A DNA stretch of 64,000 nucleotides from Microbacteriaceae bacterium (GTDB lineage: Bacteria > Actinomycetota > Actinomycetes > Actinomycetales > Microbacteriaceae). The stretch's first letter is position 1; every line of letters starts with the position of its first letter. Positions 1-7,669 of the stretch are shown here, piece after piece. A program made the translations under genes and the position numbers. The stretch is from assembly GCA_027491295.1 (NCBI GenBank), contig JAIXWK010000002.1:494032-558031 (forward strand), read 5' to 3'. A model generated the notes under the pieces. That model did not search any database. It was not told where the DNA came from and worked only from the letters and a program-made list of their open reading frames with translations.

Positions 1-1241
1 GTGAGCGTCAGCTTGCACTGCTAAAAATCGCAGATGCCATTGAGGCTAGATCGGAAGAGATTGTTTCGGTTGAGTCGCGCGACACCGGAAAGCCTCTTGC
101 GGCAGTCAGGGGCGAAACCCGTGCAATTCTGAATCAGATCAGATTCTTCGCTGGAGCAGCCAGGAGCCTAGAGGGCAGAGCTGCCGGTGAGTATCTTCGG
201 AATCACACCTCTTTCATTCGCAGGGAGCCAATCGGCGTGGTTGGCCAAATCGCGCCTTGGAACTACCCGCTGGTAATGGCCACCTGGAAGTTCGCACCGG
301 CACTCGCGGCTGGAAACACGGTTGTTCTCAAGCCCAGCGATACCACCCCCGCCGTGACATTGCTACTTGCAGAGATCGCCTCTGAGTTCTTGCCGACTGG
401 CACATTCAATGTTGTTTTGGGAGACCGTTCTACCGGCCAAGCCTTGGTGGAGGATGCCATTCCACAGATGATTGCTATTACCGGTTCGGTCGGTGCGGGA
501 ATGCAGGTTGCCAAGACCGCTGCCTTAGACCTCAAGCGAGTTCACTTGGAACTCGGCGGCAAAGCCCCGGTAGTTATTTTTGAAGATGCCGACTTGGAGA
601 AAGCGGCAAACTCTCTGGTTGAAGCCGCTTTCTACAACGGTGGGCAAGACTGCACAGCGGCAACACGGTTCTTGGTGCATGAGTCGGTGGTTGCAGACTT
701 CACCGAGTTGTTTAAGTTGGCCATCAAGAAATCCGCCAAGGTCGGAACCCCTGAGAAAGACGGCATTCTTTTCGGTGCGATCAACAACGCGGCCCAACTC
801 GAAAGAGTCAGAGGTTTTGTCAACCGGCTCCCCGATCATGCTCGCTTGGAACTTGGCGGAGACGATCCAATTGGTAATGGTGGCTACTTCCACTCCGCCA
901 CCCTGCTCACCGGCCTGCGACAGACCGACGAACATATTCAAGATGAAATCTTTGGCCCAGTCGTTACCGTGCAGTCTTTCAAGGATGAGGCTCAAGCCCT
1001 GACCTTTGCCAATGATGTGAAGTACGGATTGGCCGCTTCGGTTTGGACCAAGGATCACGCTAGGGCGATGAGAATGTCAAAGCACTTGAGTTTTGGAGCG
1101 GTTTGGATCAACACCCATGGACCGCTGACCCCGGAGATGCCGCACGGTGGCTATCGTCACTCCGGCTACGGCAAGGATCTGTCAATGTACGGCTTTGAGG
1201 ATTACACCCGAATCAAGCACGTCATGTCCGCTATAGATTGA
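1..1241 (+). CDS. gamma-aminobutyraldehyde dehydrogenase-like aldehyde dehydrogenase (5' end outside window)
   Basis: NAD(P)-dependent oxidation of an aldehyde, probably an aminoaldehyde, to the acid. The frame is open from base 3, so the listed ORF start at 237 is internal and the true N-terminus lies outside the window. Visible landmarks are the nucleotide-binding stretch IAPWNYPL, the ELGGK segment with the general base Glu, the catalytic Cys in GGQDCTAATR, and the tail EMPHGG..SGYGKD..YGFEDYT. The GQDCTAA and SGYGKDxSxYGxEDYT signatures resemble E. coli PatD rather than generic ALDHs. The stop overlaps the convergent PLP decarboxylase by 11 bp. A role in putrescine/GABA-type catabolism is inferred; betaine aldehyde dehydrogenase is the main alternative. 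Confidence 0.9.
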   Translation, partial: ERQLALLKIADAIEARSEEIVSVESRDTGKPLAAVRGETRAILNQIRFFAGAARSLEGRAAGEYLRNHTSFIRREPIGVVGQIAPWNYPLVMATWKFAPALAAGNTVVLKPSDTTPAVTLLLAEIASEFLPTGTFNVVLGDRSTGQALVEDAIPQMIAITGSVGAGMQVAKTAALDLKRVHLELGGKAPVVIFEDADLEKAANSLVEAAFYNGGQDCTAATRFLVHESVVADFTELFKLAIKKSAKVGTPEKDGILFGAINNAAQLERVRGFVNRLPDHARLELGGDDPIGNGGYFHSATLLTGLRQTDEHIQDEIFGPVVTVQSFKDEAQALTFANDVKYGLAASVWTKDHARAMRMSKHLSFGAVWINTHGPLTPEMPHGGYRHSGYGKDLSMYGFEDYTRIKHVMSAID

Positions 1242-2637
1242 TGCTCTTCGCAACCTCTTCAAGCACTTCGAATAAATCGTCGACATCTTCACGTGTGGTG
1301 CGGAAGTTTGTGAAGCAGGGTCTCAACCAGGTTTCGCCATCGATTTGCGCCTCCGACAGGAAGAAGCGCCCGTCTTGAACTACGGCTTCGGTGAGCAACT
1401 GATTCAGTTTTGAAGTTTTTGCTGAATCTGCATGCTGCAGTTGGATTGGCACCACCGAGAGCTGTGGTCGGTTATCCAGCACTCTAAAGTTTCCCCTGCT
1501 GGATGCAATCGAGTAGCAGTACTGAGCTAGATCAAGGTTGCTCTCCAGTGCAGCCCTGAAGCCTTCTGCCCCAAAGGCGGCAAGCGCCATCCAAAGTTTT
1601 AGTGCACGCAAGGGTCGTGAATACTCCAGGGTGAGATCGACAGGATTTGCGGCCTGGGTGTCGTGCGGCATGTATGCCTCATCGTGACCAAACGTGCTCT
1701 GTAGGACTGAGAGGTCCTTCACCAAAAGCACGCTGCAAGCCTTGGGCACAAACATCCACTTATGGGCATCGATGGTTACCGAGTGCGCTCGGTCGATTCC
1801 GGCAAACAACGCTGCTCCGGTCAGGGTTCCAGCTGCCGGCGCACCATAGGCACCGTCCACGTGCAGCCAAACTCTAAACTCGTCTGCCAAGTCTGCAATC
1901 TGACTCATTGGATCGACCGCACCAGTCAATGTGGTGCCGGCGGTGGCGATGATTGCCATTGGCGTGAAGCCGGCTGCTAAGTCTTGCTGGATTTGAGCCC
2001 GCAGTAAGTCAGTCCTCATCCTTCTGTTGCCATCGACTCCAATGGCTCGCATTGAGTTTGAGCCAAGCCCTAAAAGCTCAACAGCCCTAGTGTTGGAGTA
2101 GTGGGACTCCACCGAGCAATACACAGTCAACTTCTTGGAGTTACCTAGCTTGCGGGCATCGGGATCAACTCGCTGTCTAGCGGCCGCAAGCGCGGTCAGG
2201 TTGCTAACGGTTCCGCCGCTGGTAAAGAGCCCTTCGGCGTCATGAAAACCAACGAATTGCCCCAGCCAGCGAGCGGTTTGCTGTTCTAGCAGCGAAGCTG
2301 CCTTGGAGTCGATGGCAAGGTTGAAGTCATAGGAAGCTGCCAGAAAATCGGCCACCGCTCCAATCTCCAAGCCCGAAGAGCCGATGTAGGCAAGGAAGCG
2401 CGGCCGGGACTGGGCAAGGGACTGGTCGAGAACCTTGGAGGCGACCTCCAGAGTGATTCTGTCTCCCCAACCGGTTTCGGGAAGCTGGGTGGATAACACC
2501 GATTTGGTTTCGGCTGTCAGTTCTGGCTCAGTTGGCCTAGGGTGATCAATTTCGGACCAGGTTTGGCTGATTCTGCGCTTGACATCATCTAGCAGTAACT
2601 CTCGAGCCCCATTGTTCAAGCGTTCTTCGAATCGCAT
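1231..2637 (-). CDS. PLP-dependent group II amino acid decarboxylase
   Basis: Decarboxylates an amino acid using pyridoxal phosphate; the fold is that of aromatic-amino-acid, glutamate and diaminobutyrate decarboxylases. At 468 aa it is of normal family length. SVESHYS (His about 179) stacks on PLP, HVDGAYG (Asp about 261) contacts the pyridine nitrogen, and DAHKW holds the Schiff-base Lys (about 293). The mobile loop FGHDEAYMPHD carries the expected Tyr. Substrate cannot be read from sequence; aromatic amino acids or 2,4-diaminobutyrate are possible. The ATG at 2637 is supported by a TAGACT -10 box 7 nt upstream, which suggests a leaderless mRNA. It converges on the aldehyde dehydrogenase, so the two are not one operon. 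Confidence 0.9.
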   Translation of the reverse strand: MRFEERLNNGARELLLDDVKRRISQTWSEIDHPRPTEPELTAETKSVLSTQLPETGWGDRITLEVASKVLDQSLAQSRPRFLAYIGSSGLEIGAVADFLAASYDFNLAIDSKAASLLEQQTARWLGQFVGFHDAEGLFTSGGTVSNLTALAAARQRVDPDARKLGNSKKLTVYCSVESHYSNTRAVELLGLGSNSMRAIGVDGNRRMRTDLLRAQIQQDLAAGFTPMAIIATAGTTLTGAVDPMSQIADLADEFRVWLHVDGAYGAPAAGTLTGAALFAGIDRAHSVTIDAHKWMFVPKACSVLLVKDLSVLQSTFGHDEAYMPHDTQAANPVDLTLEYSRPLRALKLWMALAAFGAEGFRAALESNLDLAQYCYSIASSRGNFRVLDNRPQLSVVPIQLQHADSAKTSKLNQLLTEAVVQDGRFFLSEAQIDGETWLRPCFTNFRTTREDVDDLFEVLEEVAKSINL

Positions 2638-2644
2638 ATTTGGA

Positions 2645-2650
2645 AGTCTA
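2645..2650 (-). promoter_or_regulatory. leaderless -10 box TAGACT for the PLP decarboxylase
   Basis: On the minus strand TAGACT lies 7 nt before the ATG and there is no Shine-Dalgarno sequence. This matches the actinobacterial TANNNT-N6/8-ATG layout of leaderless transcripts. No convincing -35 was identified. Confidence 0.5.
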
Positions 2651-2666
2651 TGTGAAGCCGACCAAA

Positions 2667-2688
2667 CACCGACCTATTCGACTCGGTG
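2667..2688 (-). terminator. possible weak terminator of the two-component operon
   Basis: Inverted repeat CACCGA-N10-TCGGTG, followed on the minus strand by a short T run, between the end of the sensor kinase gene and the start of the decarboxylase. The 6-bp stem and short T tract make it a weak candidate. Confidence 0.3.
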
Positions 2689-2705
2689 CCAAGCACGAGA
2701 AGCTG

Positions 2706-3971
2706 TCAGAAGTTCTCGGAGGTGCGAGGAAGGCTAATAGTAATGCGTGCTCCACCAAGGTCAGATGCCCCAAGTGCGACACTTCCGCGGTGGTTTTCTA
2801 CCACCTCGTAAATCATCGATAGCCCCAAGCCAGTGCTACCGGTCTTCTGGCTATCTCCCTTTCGAAAGCGAACCGGCTTGGCATCGTCGCCGAGGATTCC
2901 CTCTGGGAAACCAGGGCCACCATCTTCGAATGACAGCGTCACGGATTCAGCTTCCTGAGTAAGTCGAACTGCCACCTTGGAGCCACTTGAGACGTGAGCC
3001 TGAATATTGCCAATCAGGTTTGATAGCAGTCTTTCGATTTGCTCGGGGTTGCCTTGAATCAAAACCGAATTTGGGATTTCAATTTCCAGGACGTGACCGG
3101 AATCCAGGTTGGCTAGATCCTCTAGGGCCTCTTTGACTGCCACTGCGAGATCGATTGGGGTATCGAGCCTTGCCTCACTGCCCCGGATTTCGGCTAGCTG
3201 CAGCAGGTCGTCGATGATCCTCTGCATTCTTATCGACTGCTTGAGGGCTTTCTGTGCACTCAGCCTGACGTCCTCAGAGACATTGGGCTGAGACAGAATG
3301 TCTAAGTAACCGCGAACCACCGTCAAAGGGGTCTTGAGTTCGTGGGAGGCATCGGAGAGGAACTTCTGCAGAGCCTTCTCGTTGCCATCGAGCGATTGAA
3401 TCATTTTGGATAGCGAGTCGGTAAGGGTGTGGACCTCCCAGCTGCCCTGTGGATCCTTTAGCTTTCGCTCGCCACCGAGCGCGATGGTTCTTGCCTGACG
3501 AATGATTTGGTTCAGCGATGAGATGTCCCGCTTGAGTATCAGGTGGGTAACCAAAGTCGCAAGCAGGATTACGAGCAGGGTAATCAGGGCCAATGGGGCA
3601 ATTGTGGCTTGGGCTCCGGCGTAGGCGGCGTCGGTGGAGACGGCCAAGGTAATTGATTCGCTCTCCGCAAGAACCAGCTCTTGGGTCACCTGATTGCCGG
3701 CACCTATGAGGCCGGCATTTTCCTGGAGGTAGGTCTCAACACCAAACCCATCTTTGTAGAGCGCAGTTAGTTCGCGAGTGGAGCCCTCAAATAGCGCAGT
3801 GGAGACCGGGTCTTCGGAATCCAAAATCAATTGAGCAAGTTGGTCAAGACTCTGCTCGCTCTGTCTGATGTTTTGATCCAGGCTCATCAGTACCGAAACG
3901 CTGGAGACCGAAACTGAGGCTAGTCCGATCAGGATTCCAACCGATGCTGTGACCTTGGTTTGGAGTTTCAT
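2706..3971 (-). CDS. sensor histidine kinase
   Basis: Membrane sensor of a two-component system that phosphorylates the response regulator encoded just upstream. The 421-aa protein has a first membrane helix near residues 8-30, an extracellular sensor loop of about 90 residues, a second helix near 123-146, a HAMP-like linker, the HisKA dimerization helix with the phosphoacceptor His in DASHELKTPL, an N-box (LLSNLIGN), and ATP-lid glycine motifs EDGGPGF and TGLGLSM. Its start overlaps the regulator stop by 4 nt, so the two are translationally coupled. The sensed signal is unknown. The nearby secreted protein gene carries a PhoP-like box and is a plausible target. Confidence 0.93.
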   Translation of the reverse strand: MKLQTKVTASVGILIGLASVSVSSVSVLMSLDQNIRQSEQSLDQLAQLILDSEDPVSTALFEGSTRELTALYKDGFGVETYLQENAGLIGAGNQVTQELVLAESESITLAVSTDAAYAGAQATIAPLALITLLVILLATLVTHLILKRDISSLNQIIRQARTIALGGERKLKDPQGSWEVHTLTDSLSKMIQSLDGNEKALQKFLSDASHELKTPLTVVRGYLDILSQPNVSEDVRLSAQKALKQSIRMQRIIDDLLQLAEIRGSEARLDTPIDLAVAVKEALEDLANLDSGHVLEIEIPNSVLIQGNPEQIERLLSNLIGNIQAHVSSGSKVAVRLTQEAESVTLSFEDGGPGFPEGILGDDAKPVRFRKGDSQKTGSTGLGLSMIYEVVENHRGSVALGASDLGGARITISLPRTSENF

Positions 3972-4651
3972 TTGGCATCTTCAATCTTGAAGCCAAAGCC
4001 TCGAACGGTTTTTATGCCCTGGAATGATTCGGTGTGCAGCTTTTTTCTCAGGTATGAGATGTAGGTGTCGACCACATTGGTTTGATCCGCAAAGCCCATG
4101 CTCCAGATATCTTCCAGCAGCTGCTGCTTTGAGAGCACGTGCCCCTTCGATTCCATAAGGGCGACTAGGAGTTTGAATTCGGTGGGCGAGAGGGTGACCT
4201 CTTTGCCATCGAGCCTCACAACAAACTCGTTGACCTCAACCTCAATTGGACCAACAGTTAGAGTTTTGCCCTCTGGCTTGTGCCCACTTGCTCTGCGCAG
4301 GATGGCTGCGACCCTTAGGGCTAACTCCTCTATGCCAAATGGCTTGGCGATGAAATCATCTGCACCCAAGCGAAACCCGGTGCTCAGGTGAGGGCGGTCT
4401 TTGCTCGCGGTTAGCAATACAAATGGAGTGCTGTCGCCTTTGAGGCGCAAGCTCTCAAGGAGCTGGAAGCCATCGAGTTTCGGCATGTTGATGTCCGAAA
4501 CAATTAGGTCGACCGAATTGGAGCGAAGCAGATTTATGGCTTCCAGGCCATCACTTGCCGAAAGAGTTCGGTAGCCGGCCAGCGATAGCGCATCACCGAT
4601 CATCTCCCGAACCGGAGCTTCGTCATCGACAACAAGAATCAAACTGGACAC
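3968..4651 (-). CDS. OmpR/PhoB-family response regulator
   Basis: DNA-binding response regulator of 227 aa paired with the downstream kinase. The receiver domain shows the acidic pocket VVDDE, the phosphoacceptor Asp53 in VSDINMP, the conserved Thr in LLTAS and Lys in AKPF. The C-terminal winged helix contains LSPTEFKLL and the recognition region VVDTYISYLRKKL, and ends with the wing TVRGFGFK. The start is GTG at 4651, preceded by TAACAT 6 nt upstream, so the mRNA is probably leaderless. The C-terminal domain resembles mycobacterial PhoP, which agrees with the TCACA direct repeat in the divergent intergenic region. Autoregulation through that box is inferred. Confidence 0.93.
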   Translation of the reverse strand: MSSLILVVDDEAPVREMIGDALSLAGYRTLSASDGLEAINLLRSNSVDLIVSDINMPKLDGFQLLESLRLKGDSTPFVLLTASKDRPHLSTGFRLGADDFIAKPFGIEELALRVAAILRRASGHKPEGKTLTVGPIEVEVNEFVVRLDGKEVTLSPTEFKLLVALMESKGHVLSKQQLLEDIWSMGFADQTNVVDTYISYLRKKLHTESFQGIKTVRGFGFKIEDAK

Positions 4652-4657
4652 AGCTTC

Positions 4658-4663
4658 ATGTTA
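4658..4663 (-). promoter_or_regulatory. leaderless -10 box TAACAT for the response regulator
   Basis: TAACAT lies exactly 6 nt before the GTG start on the minus strand and no Shine-Dalgarno sequence is present, matching the leaderless layout seen before several other genes here. Confidence 0.5.
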
Positions 4664-4711
4664 GAGCGGCTTTGGACTCGGTTGGAATTCCACTAGCAAC
4701 CCAAGTGAATC

Positions 4712-4729
4712 TCACATGAAGTTCACACA
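4712..4729 (+). promoter_or_regulatory. PhoP-box-like direct repeat
   Basis: TCACATG-AAGT-TCACACA: two 7-bp direct repeats sharing TCACA, separated by 4 bp (11-bp period). This is the layout of the M. tuberculosis PhoP box (TCACAGC-N4-TCACAGC) and of operators bound by OmpR-family dimers. It lies in the 122-bp divergent region between the response regulator and the secreted protein gene, 45 bp upstream of the latter's ATG. Confidence 0.55.
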
Positions 4730-4773
4730 ATCGCTATCGAGACTTATCTCACTGGCTTAGAGAGAGATAGCAA

Positions 4774-5334
4774 ATGAAAGCAACAAATGCCAAGCAGGTC
4801 ATAGTTCTTCTGACCGCTTTGACCCTCGGATTCGTTGGAGCACCAGCTCAGGCTGCTGAACCAACCGTCACCGAAGCTGCTGGAGGCGCCGCAGCTGGCA
4901 ACTCCTCCAGCAGCAGCACCGTCGCACCTCGCGATGCCGCAGCTATTGCCGCATTCAGAGCCTCGATGGTTGACTTTAGGGCCGCCATGGTTACCTACCG
5001 CTCATCTATGGAGAACTTCAAGGTCCAGATTGAGGCCTATAAGCTCGCAATGGAAGAGATCAAGCCTGCACTTGTGGCATACAACACCGCAAGGAAAACC
5101 ATCGGACAGACCTTTGCCGCTTCGATGACCGTCTCTGCCACCGCCTACAAGGCTGTGCAGCAAAACCCAAGCGCCAGCCCTGAGGCCAAGCTTGCGGCAA
5201 AAACCACCTTTGAGGCAGCCAAGACTGCAGCTGTTACTGCCCGCCAGGCAGCAATCACTGCCCTTGGTGCCGCCCCTGTAAAGCCAGCGAAGCCGGAGAA
5301 ACCAACTATGCCAGTCAGGCCGGTTCGCCCATAA
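4774..5334 (+). CDS. secreted Ala-rich protein with aromatic-basic-Met heptad repeats
   Basis: I recognise no family. The 186-aa protein starts with a Sec signal peptide (basic start, hydrophobic 9-25, cleavage after AQA at about 27), then a Ser/Ala linker. From residue 61 a long helix follows a strict 7-residue pattern: F61, F68, Y75, F82, Y89, I96, Y103 and I110 at one position, with Met/Ile/Leu four residues later (M65, M72, M79, I86, M93, L100) and Lys/Arg after the aromatic in the first five units. The tail is Pro/Lys/Arg-rich (PAKPEKPTMPVRPVRP) and could contact the wall. It lies divergent to a two-component system, with a PhoP-like box upstream and a strong terminator downstream, so it is a single-gene unit. 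A coiled-coil or envelope-stress role is a guess. Confidence 0.8.
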   Translation: MKATNAKQVIVLLTALTLGFVGAPAQAAEPTVTEAAGGAAAGNSSSSSTVAPRDAAAIAAFRASMVDFRAAMVTYRSSMENFKVQIEAYKLAMEEIKPALVAYNTARKTIGQTFAASMTVSATAYKAVQQNPSASPEAKLAAKTTFEAAKTAAVTARQAAITALGAAPVKPAKPEKPTMPVRPVRP

Positions 5335-5358
5335 CCCTTCCTCCTTTTGGGTTAGGAA

Positions 5359-5392
5359 AGATCCCCCGTGTGATGCGGGGGATCTTTTTTTT
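5359..5392 (+). terminator. intrinsic terminator
   Basis: Perfect 10-bp stem AGATCCCCCG / CGGGGGATCT with a 7-nt loop followed by eight T residues. It ends the secreted protein transcript and insulates the S10 operon. Confidence 0.93.
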
Positions 5393-5739
5393 GCCACTTT
5401 TAACTTGCACTCACCCTTTGCAATGTGGCAGACTTGCGGGGTTCATGAGTATTCATGCCTTTTTGGTGTGAACCACTGTTGGCAATGTGCACAGGAAACT
5501 GGGCCGGCCGCAGCTAATGACAAAAAACTTATCTGAGATCTTTTCTCTGGTAATCGCGAGTTCATTCTTGCGACACGCCCGAGTCAAGGTGTCGGACCGG
5601 GTCCTAGAAATAGGGCGTTGACAGAAGAACAGTGCATCAGCATCACGGCAGTCAATAAAGTTCGCAAGCTTGCGAATTGAATTGGCTCCAAAAACATGTG
5701 GCTCGAAAGAGACACCTGACCCAATGGAAGGCAGTCATT
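5393..5739 (+). other. S10 operon upstream/leader region
   Basis: About 350 bp with no gene I would call with confidence. It holds a 37-codon cysteine-rich ORF (5423-5536, no Shine-Dalgarno), the hyphenated palindrome GGACC-G-GGTCC (5594-5604), a consensus TTGACA (5618-5623) as possible -35 element, a perfect 16-bp palindrome TTCGCAAGCTTGCGAA (5661-5676), and the rpsJ ribosome-binding site GGAAG near 5726. The palindromes sit around or just after the presumed promoter and could be an operator or a leader hairpin. Confidence 0.5.
5618..5646 (+). promoter_or_regulatory. tentative S10 operon promoter
   Basis: Consensus -35 TTGACA followed after 17 bp by a poor -10 (CATCAC). The -35 is convincing but the -10 is weak, so the exact promoter position is uncertain. 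Confidence 0.3.
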
Positions 5740-6048
5740 ATGGCGGCTAACAAGATTCGCATTCGACTGAAGTCGTATGATCACGAGATCATCGACTCCT
5801 CGGCGAGCAAGATCGTCGACACAGTCACCCGCGCCGGTGCCAAGGTAGTAGGCCCAGTTCCACTGCCGACCGAGAAGAACATTGTGACGGTTATTCGTTC
5901 GCCACATAAGTACAAGGACAGCCGTGAGCACTTTGAGATGCGTACCCACAAGCGTCTCATTGACATCATCGACCCGACTCCAAAGGCCGTTGATTCGCTG
6001 ATGCGCCTGGACCTACCAGCAGATGTCAACATCGAGATCAAGCTTTAA
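5740..6048 (+). CDS. rpsJ: 30S ribosomal protein S10
   Basis: Small-subunit head protein, first gene of the S10 operon. The listed ORF starts 21 codons too early; the family start is the ATG at 5740 ([16 protein letters not shown]), 8 nt after GGAAG, giving 102 aa. The conserved blocks [10 protein letters not shown] and [17 protein letters not shown] are intact. A leader of about 100 nt or more containing a perfect palindrome precedes it. rplC follows after 10 nt. The str operon (rpsL-rpsG-fusA-tuf), often adjacent in actinobacteria, is not immediately upstream. Confidence 0.98.
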   Translation: MAANKIRIRLKSYDHEIIDSSASKIVDTVTRAGAKVVGPVPLPTEKNIVTVIRSPHKYKDSREHFEMRTHKRLIDIIDPTPKAVDSLMRLDLPADVNIEIKL

Positions 6049-6058
6049 GGATTTAGAA

Positions 6059-6715
6059 ATGACTACAGAGACTAGGACCGTAAAGGGTCTGCTGGGCACC
6101 AAGCTTGGCATGACTCAAGCATGGGATGCGAACAACAAGCTTGTTCCTATCACCGTTGTTGAGGCTGGCGAAAACGTCATCACTCAAATCAAGAATTTAG
6201 ACGCCGACGGCTACGAAGCAATTCAGATTGCATACGGCGCGATCGACCCACGTAAGACCGACAAGCCAACCGCAGGCCACTTCGCCAAGGCTGGTTCAAC
6301 CCCACGTCGCTTCCTTGCAGAAATCCGCACCGCAGACACCACTAACTATGCAGTTGGTCAGGCTATCGGCGTGGACATCTTCGAGGTAGGCACCAAGGTT
6401 GACGTTGTTGGAACTTCAAAGGGTAAGGGCTTTGCCGGTGTTATGAAGCGCCACGGCTTCTCCGGTATTCACTCTTCCCACGGTGCTCACAAGAACCACC
6501 GTAAGCCTGGTTCCATCGGTGCCGGTACTACCCCTGCAAAGGTCATCAAGGGCAAGAAGATGCCTGGCCGCATGGGACAAGACCGCGTAACCACCCTGAA
6601 CCTCACCCTGCACGGAGTTGACCTTGAGCGCGGCTTGCTGCTTATCAAGGGTGCCGTACCTGGTCCTAAGGGCCAGTTGGTGTTCGTTCGTAACGCCGTG
6701 AAGGAGAGCAACTAA
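6059..6715 (+). CDS. rplC: 50S ribosomal protein L3
   Basis: Large-subunit protein that binds 23S rRNA early in assembly and reaches toward the peptidyl transferase centre. The ORF track begins 12 codons too early; the true start is ATG 6059 ([20 protein letters not shown]), giving 218 aa. The signature region [31 protein letters not shown] is complete. The stop and the rplD start share one base (TAATG), so translation is coupled. Confidence 0.98.
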   Translation: MTTETRTVKGLLGTKLGMTQAWDANNKLVPITVVEAGENVITQIKNLDADGYEAIQIAYGAIDPRKTDKPTAGHFAKAGSTPRRFLAEIRTADTTNYAVGQAIGVDIFEVGTKVDVVGTSKGKGFAGVMKRHGFSGIHSSHGAHKNHRKPGSIGAGTTPAKVIKGKKMPGRMGQDRVTTLNLTLHGVDLERGLLLIKGAVPGPKGQLVFVRNAVKESN

Positions 6716-7362
6716 TGTCTACCGTTGACGTAATTGACGTTAAGGGCAAGAAGTCTGGCTCTGTCGACCTGCCTGGTGCACTGTTCGATGTACAGACCAA
6801 TGTTCCGCTAATCCACCAGGTTGTAGTTGCTCAGTTGGCAGCTGCTCGCCAGGGAACCCAGTCTGCGCTTCGCCGCGGCGAGGTATCTGGTTCTGGTAAG
6901 AAGCCTTTCAAGCAGAAGGGTACCGGCCGCGCACGTCAGGGTTCGGTTCGTATGCCTCAGCACCGCGGTGGTGGCGTGATCCACGCTCCAAAGCCTCGTG
7001 ACTACTCACAGCGCACCCCAAAGAAGATGATTGTTGCCGCTCTTCGCGGTGCACTATCTGACCGCGCTCGCAATGGCCGCGTTCACGTTATTGACCAGTT
7101 TGCTCTTGGAGAGCAGCCATCGACCAAGGCAGCTGCAAGCTTCTTGGCTCAGGTTGCAACCAGCAAGAACATCTTGGTTGTGCTGGACCGCTCAGACGAG
7201 TTGTCTTACAAGTCGCTGCGTAACCTGCAGACCGTCCACGTGCTAGCTGTTGACCAGCTAAACGCTTACGACGTGCTGCACTCAGACGACATCATTTTCA
7301 CCGCCAGCGCCCTAACTCAGTTCGTTGAGGCTGCTGCAGGAAGCCAGGAGGCTAGCGAATGA
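6715..7362 (+). CDS. rplD: 50S ribosomal protein L4
   Basis: Large-subunit protein lining the peptide exit tunnel (215 aa). The extended tunnel loop [19 protein letters not shown] and the block [14 protein letters not shown] are present. Its start overlaps the rplC stop by 1 nt, and its own stop overlaps the rplW start by 4 nt (ATGA). In E. coli L4 represses its own operon by binding the S10 leader; whether that applies here is unknown. Confidence 0.98.
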   Translation: MSTVDVIDVKGKKSGSVDLPGALFDVQTNVPLIHQVVVAQLAAARQGTQSALRRGEVSGSGKKPFKQKGTGRARQGSVRMPQHRGGGVIHAPKPRDYSQRTPKKMIVAALRGALSDRARNGRVHVIDQFALGEQPSTKAAASFLAQVATSKNILVVLDRSDELSYKSLRNLQTVHVLAVDQLNAYDVLHSDDIIFTASALTQFVEAAAGSQEASE

Positions 7363-7658
7363 GCACCCTAAACAAGGACCCACGCGACGTCATCATCAAG
7401 CCAATCATCTCTGAGAAGAGCTATTCGCTGATTGACCAGGGCAAGTACACCTTCGAGGTGGACCCTCGCTCGAACAAGACCGAGATCAAGCAGGCTGTTG
7501 AGCACATTTTCAATGTGAAGGTTGACACCATCAACACTCTGAACCGCCAGGGCAAGACCCGCAAAACCCGCTTCGGACTAGGTAAGCGCAAGGACACCAA
7601 GCGTGCCATTGTGACCCTGAAGTCGGGCTCCATCGACATCTTTACCTACATCGGCTAA
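7359..7658 (+). CDS. rplW: 50S ribosomal protein L23
   Basis: Protein at the exit-tunnel rim that docks trigger factor and SRP. At 99 aa it has the family start motif [12 protein letters not shown], the central [19 protein letters not shown] loop, and the C-terminal [13 protein letters not shown] strand. It overlaps rplD by 4 nt and is followed by rplB after 11 nt with a GGGAGAG ribosome-binding site. Confidence 0.98.
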   Translation: MSTLNKDPRDVIIKPIISEKSYSLIDQGKYTFEVDPRSNKTEIKQAVEHIFNVKVDTINTLNRQGKTRKTRFGLGKRKDTKRAIVTLKSGSIDIFTYIG

Positions 7659-7669
7659 GGGAGAGACAA

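Noticed and set aside
525-1058. 177-aa minus-strand ORF
   Set aside because: Antisense shadow of the aldehyde dehydrogenase, which carries clear motifs across the same span.
5393-5739. possible tRNA or known riboswitch upstream of rpsJ
   Set aside because: No cloverleaf, anticodon arm or CCA end could be folded by eye, and no riboswitch core was recognised.
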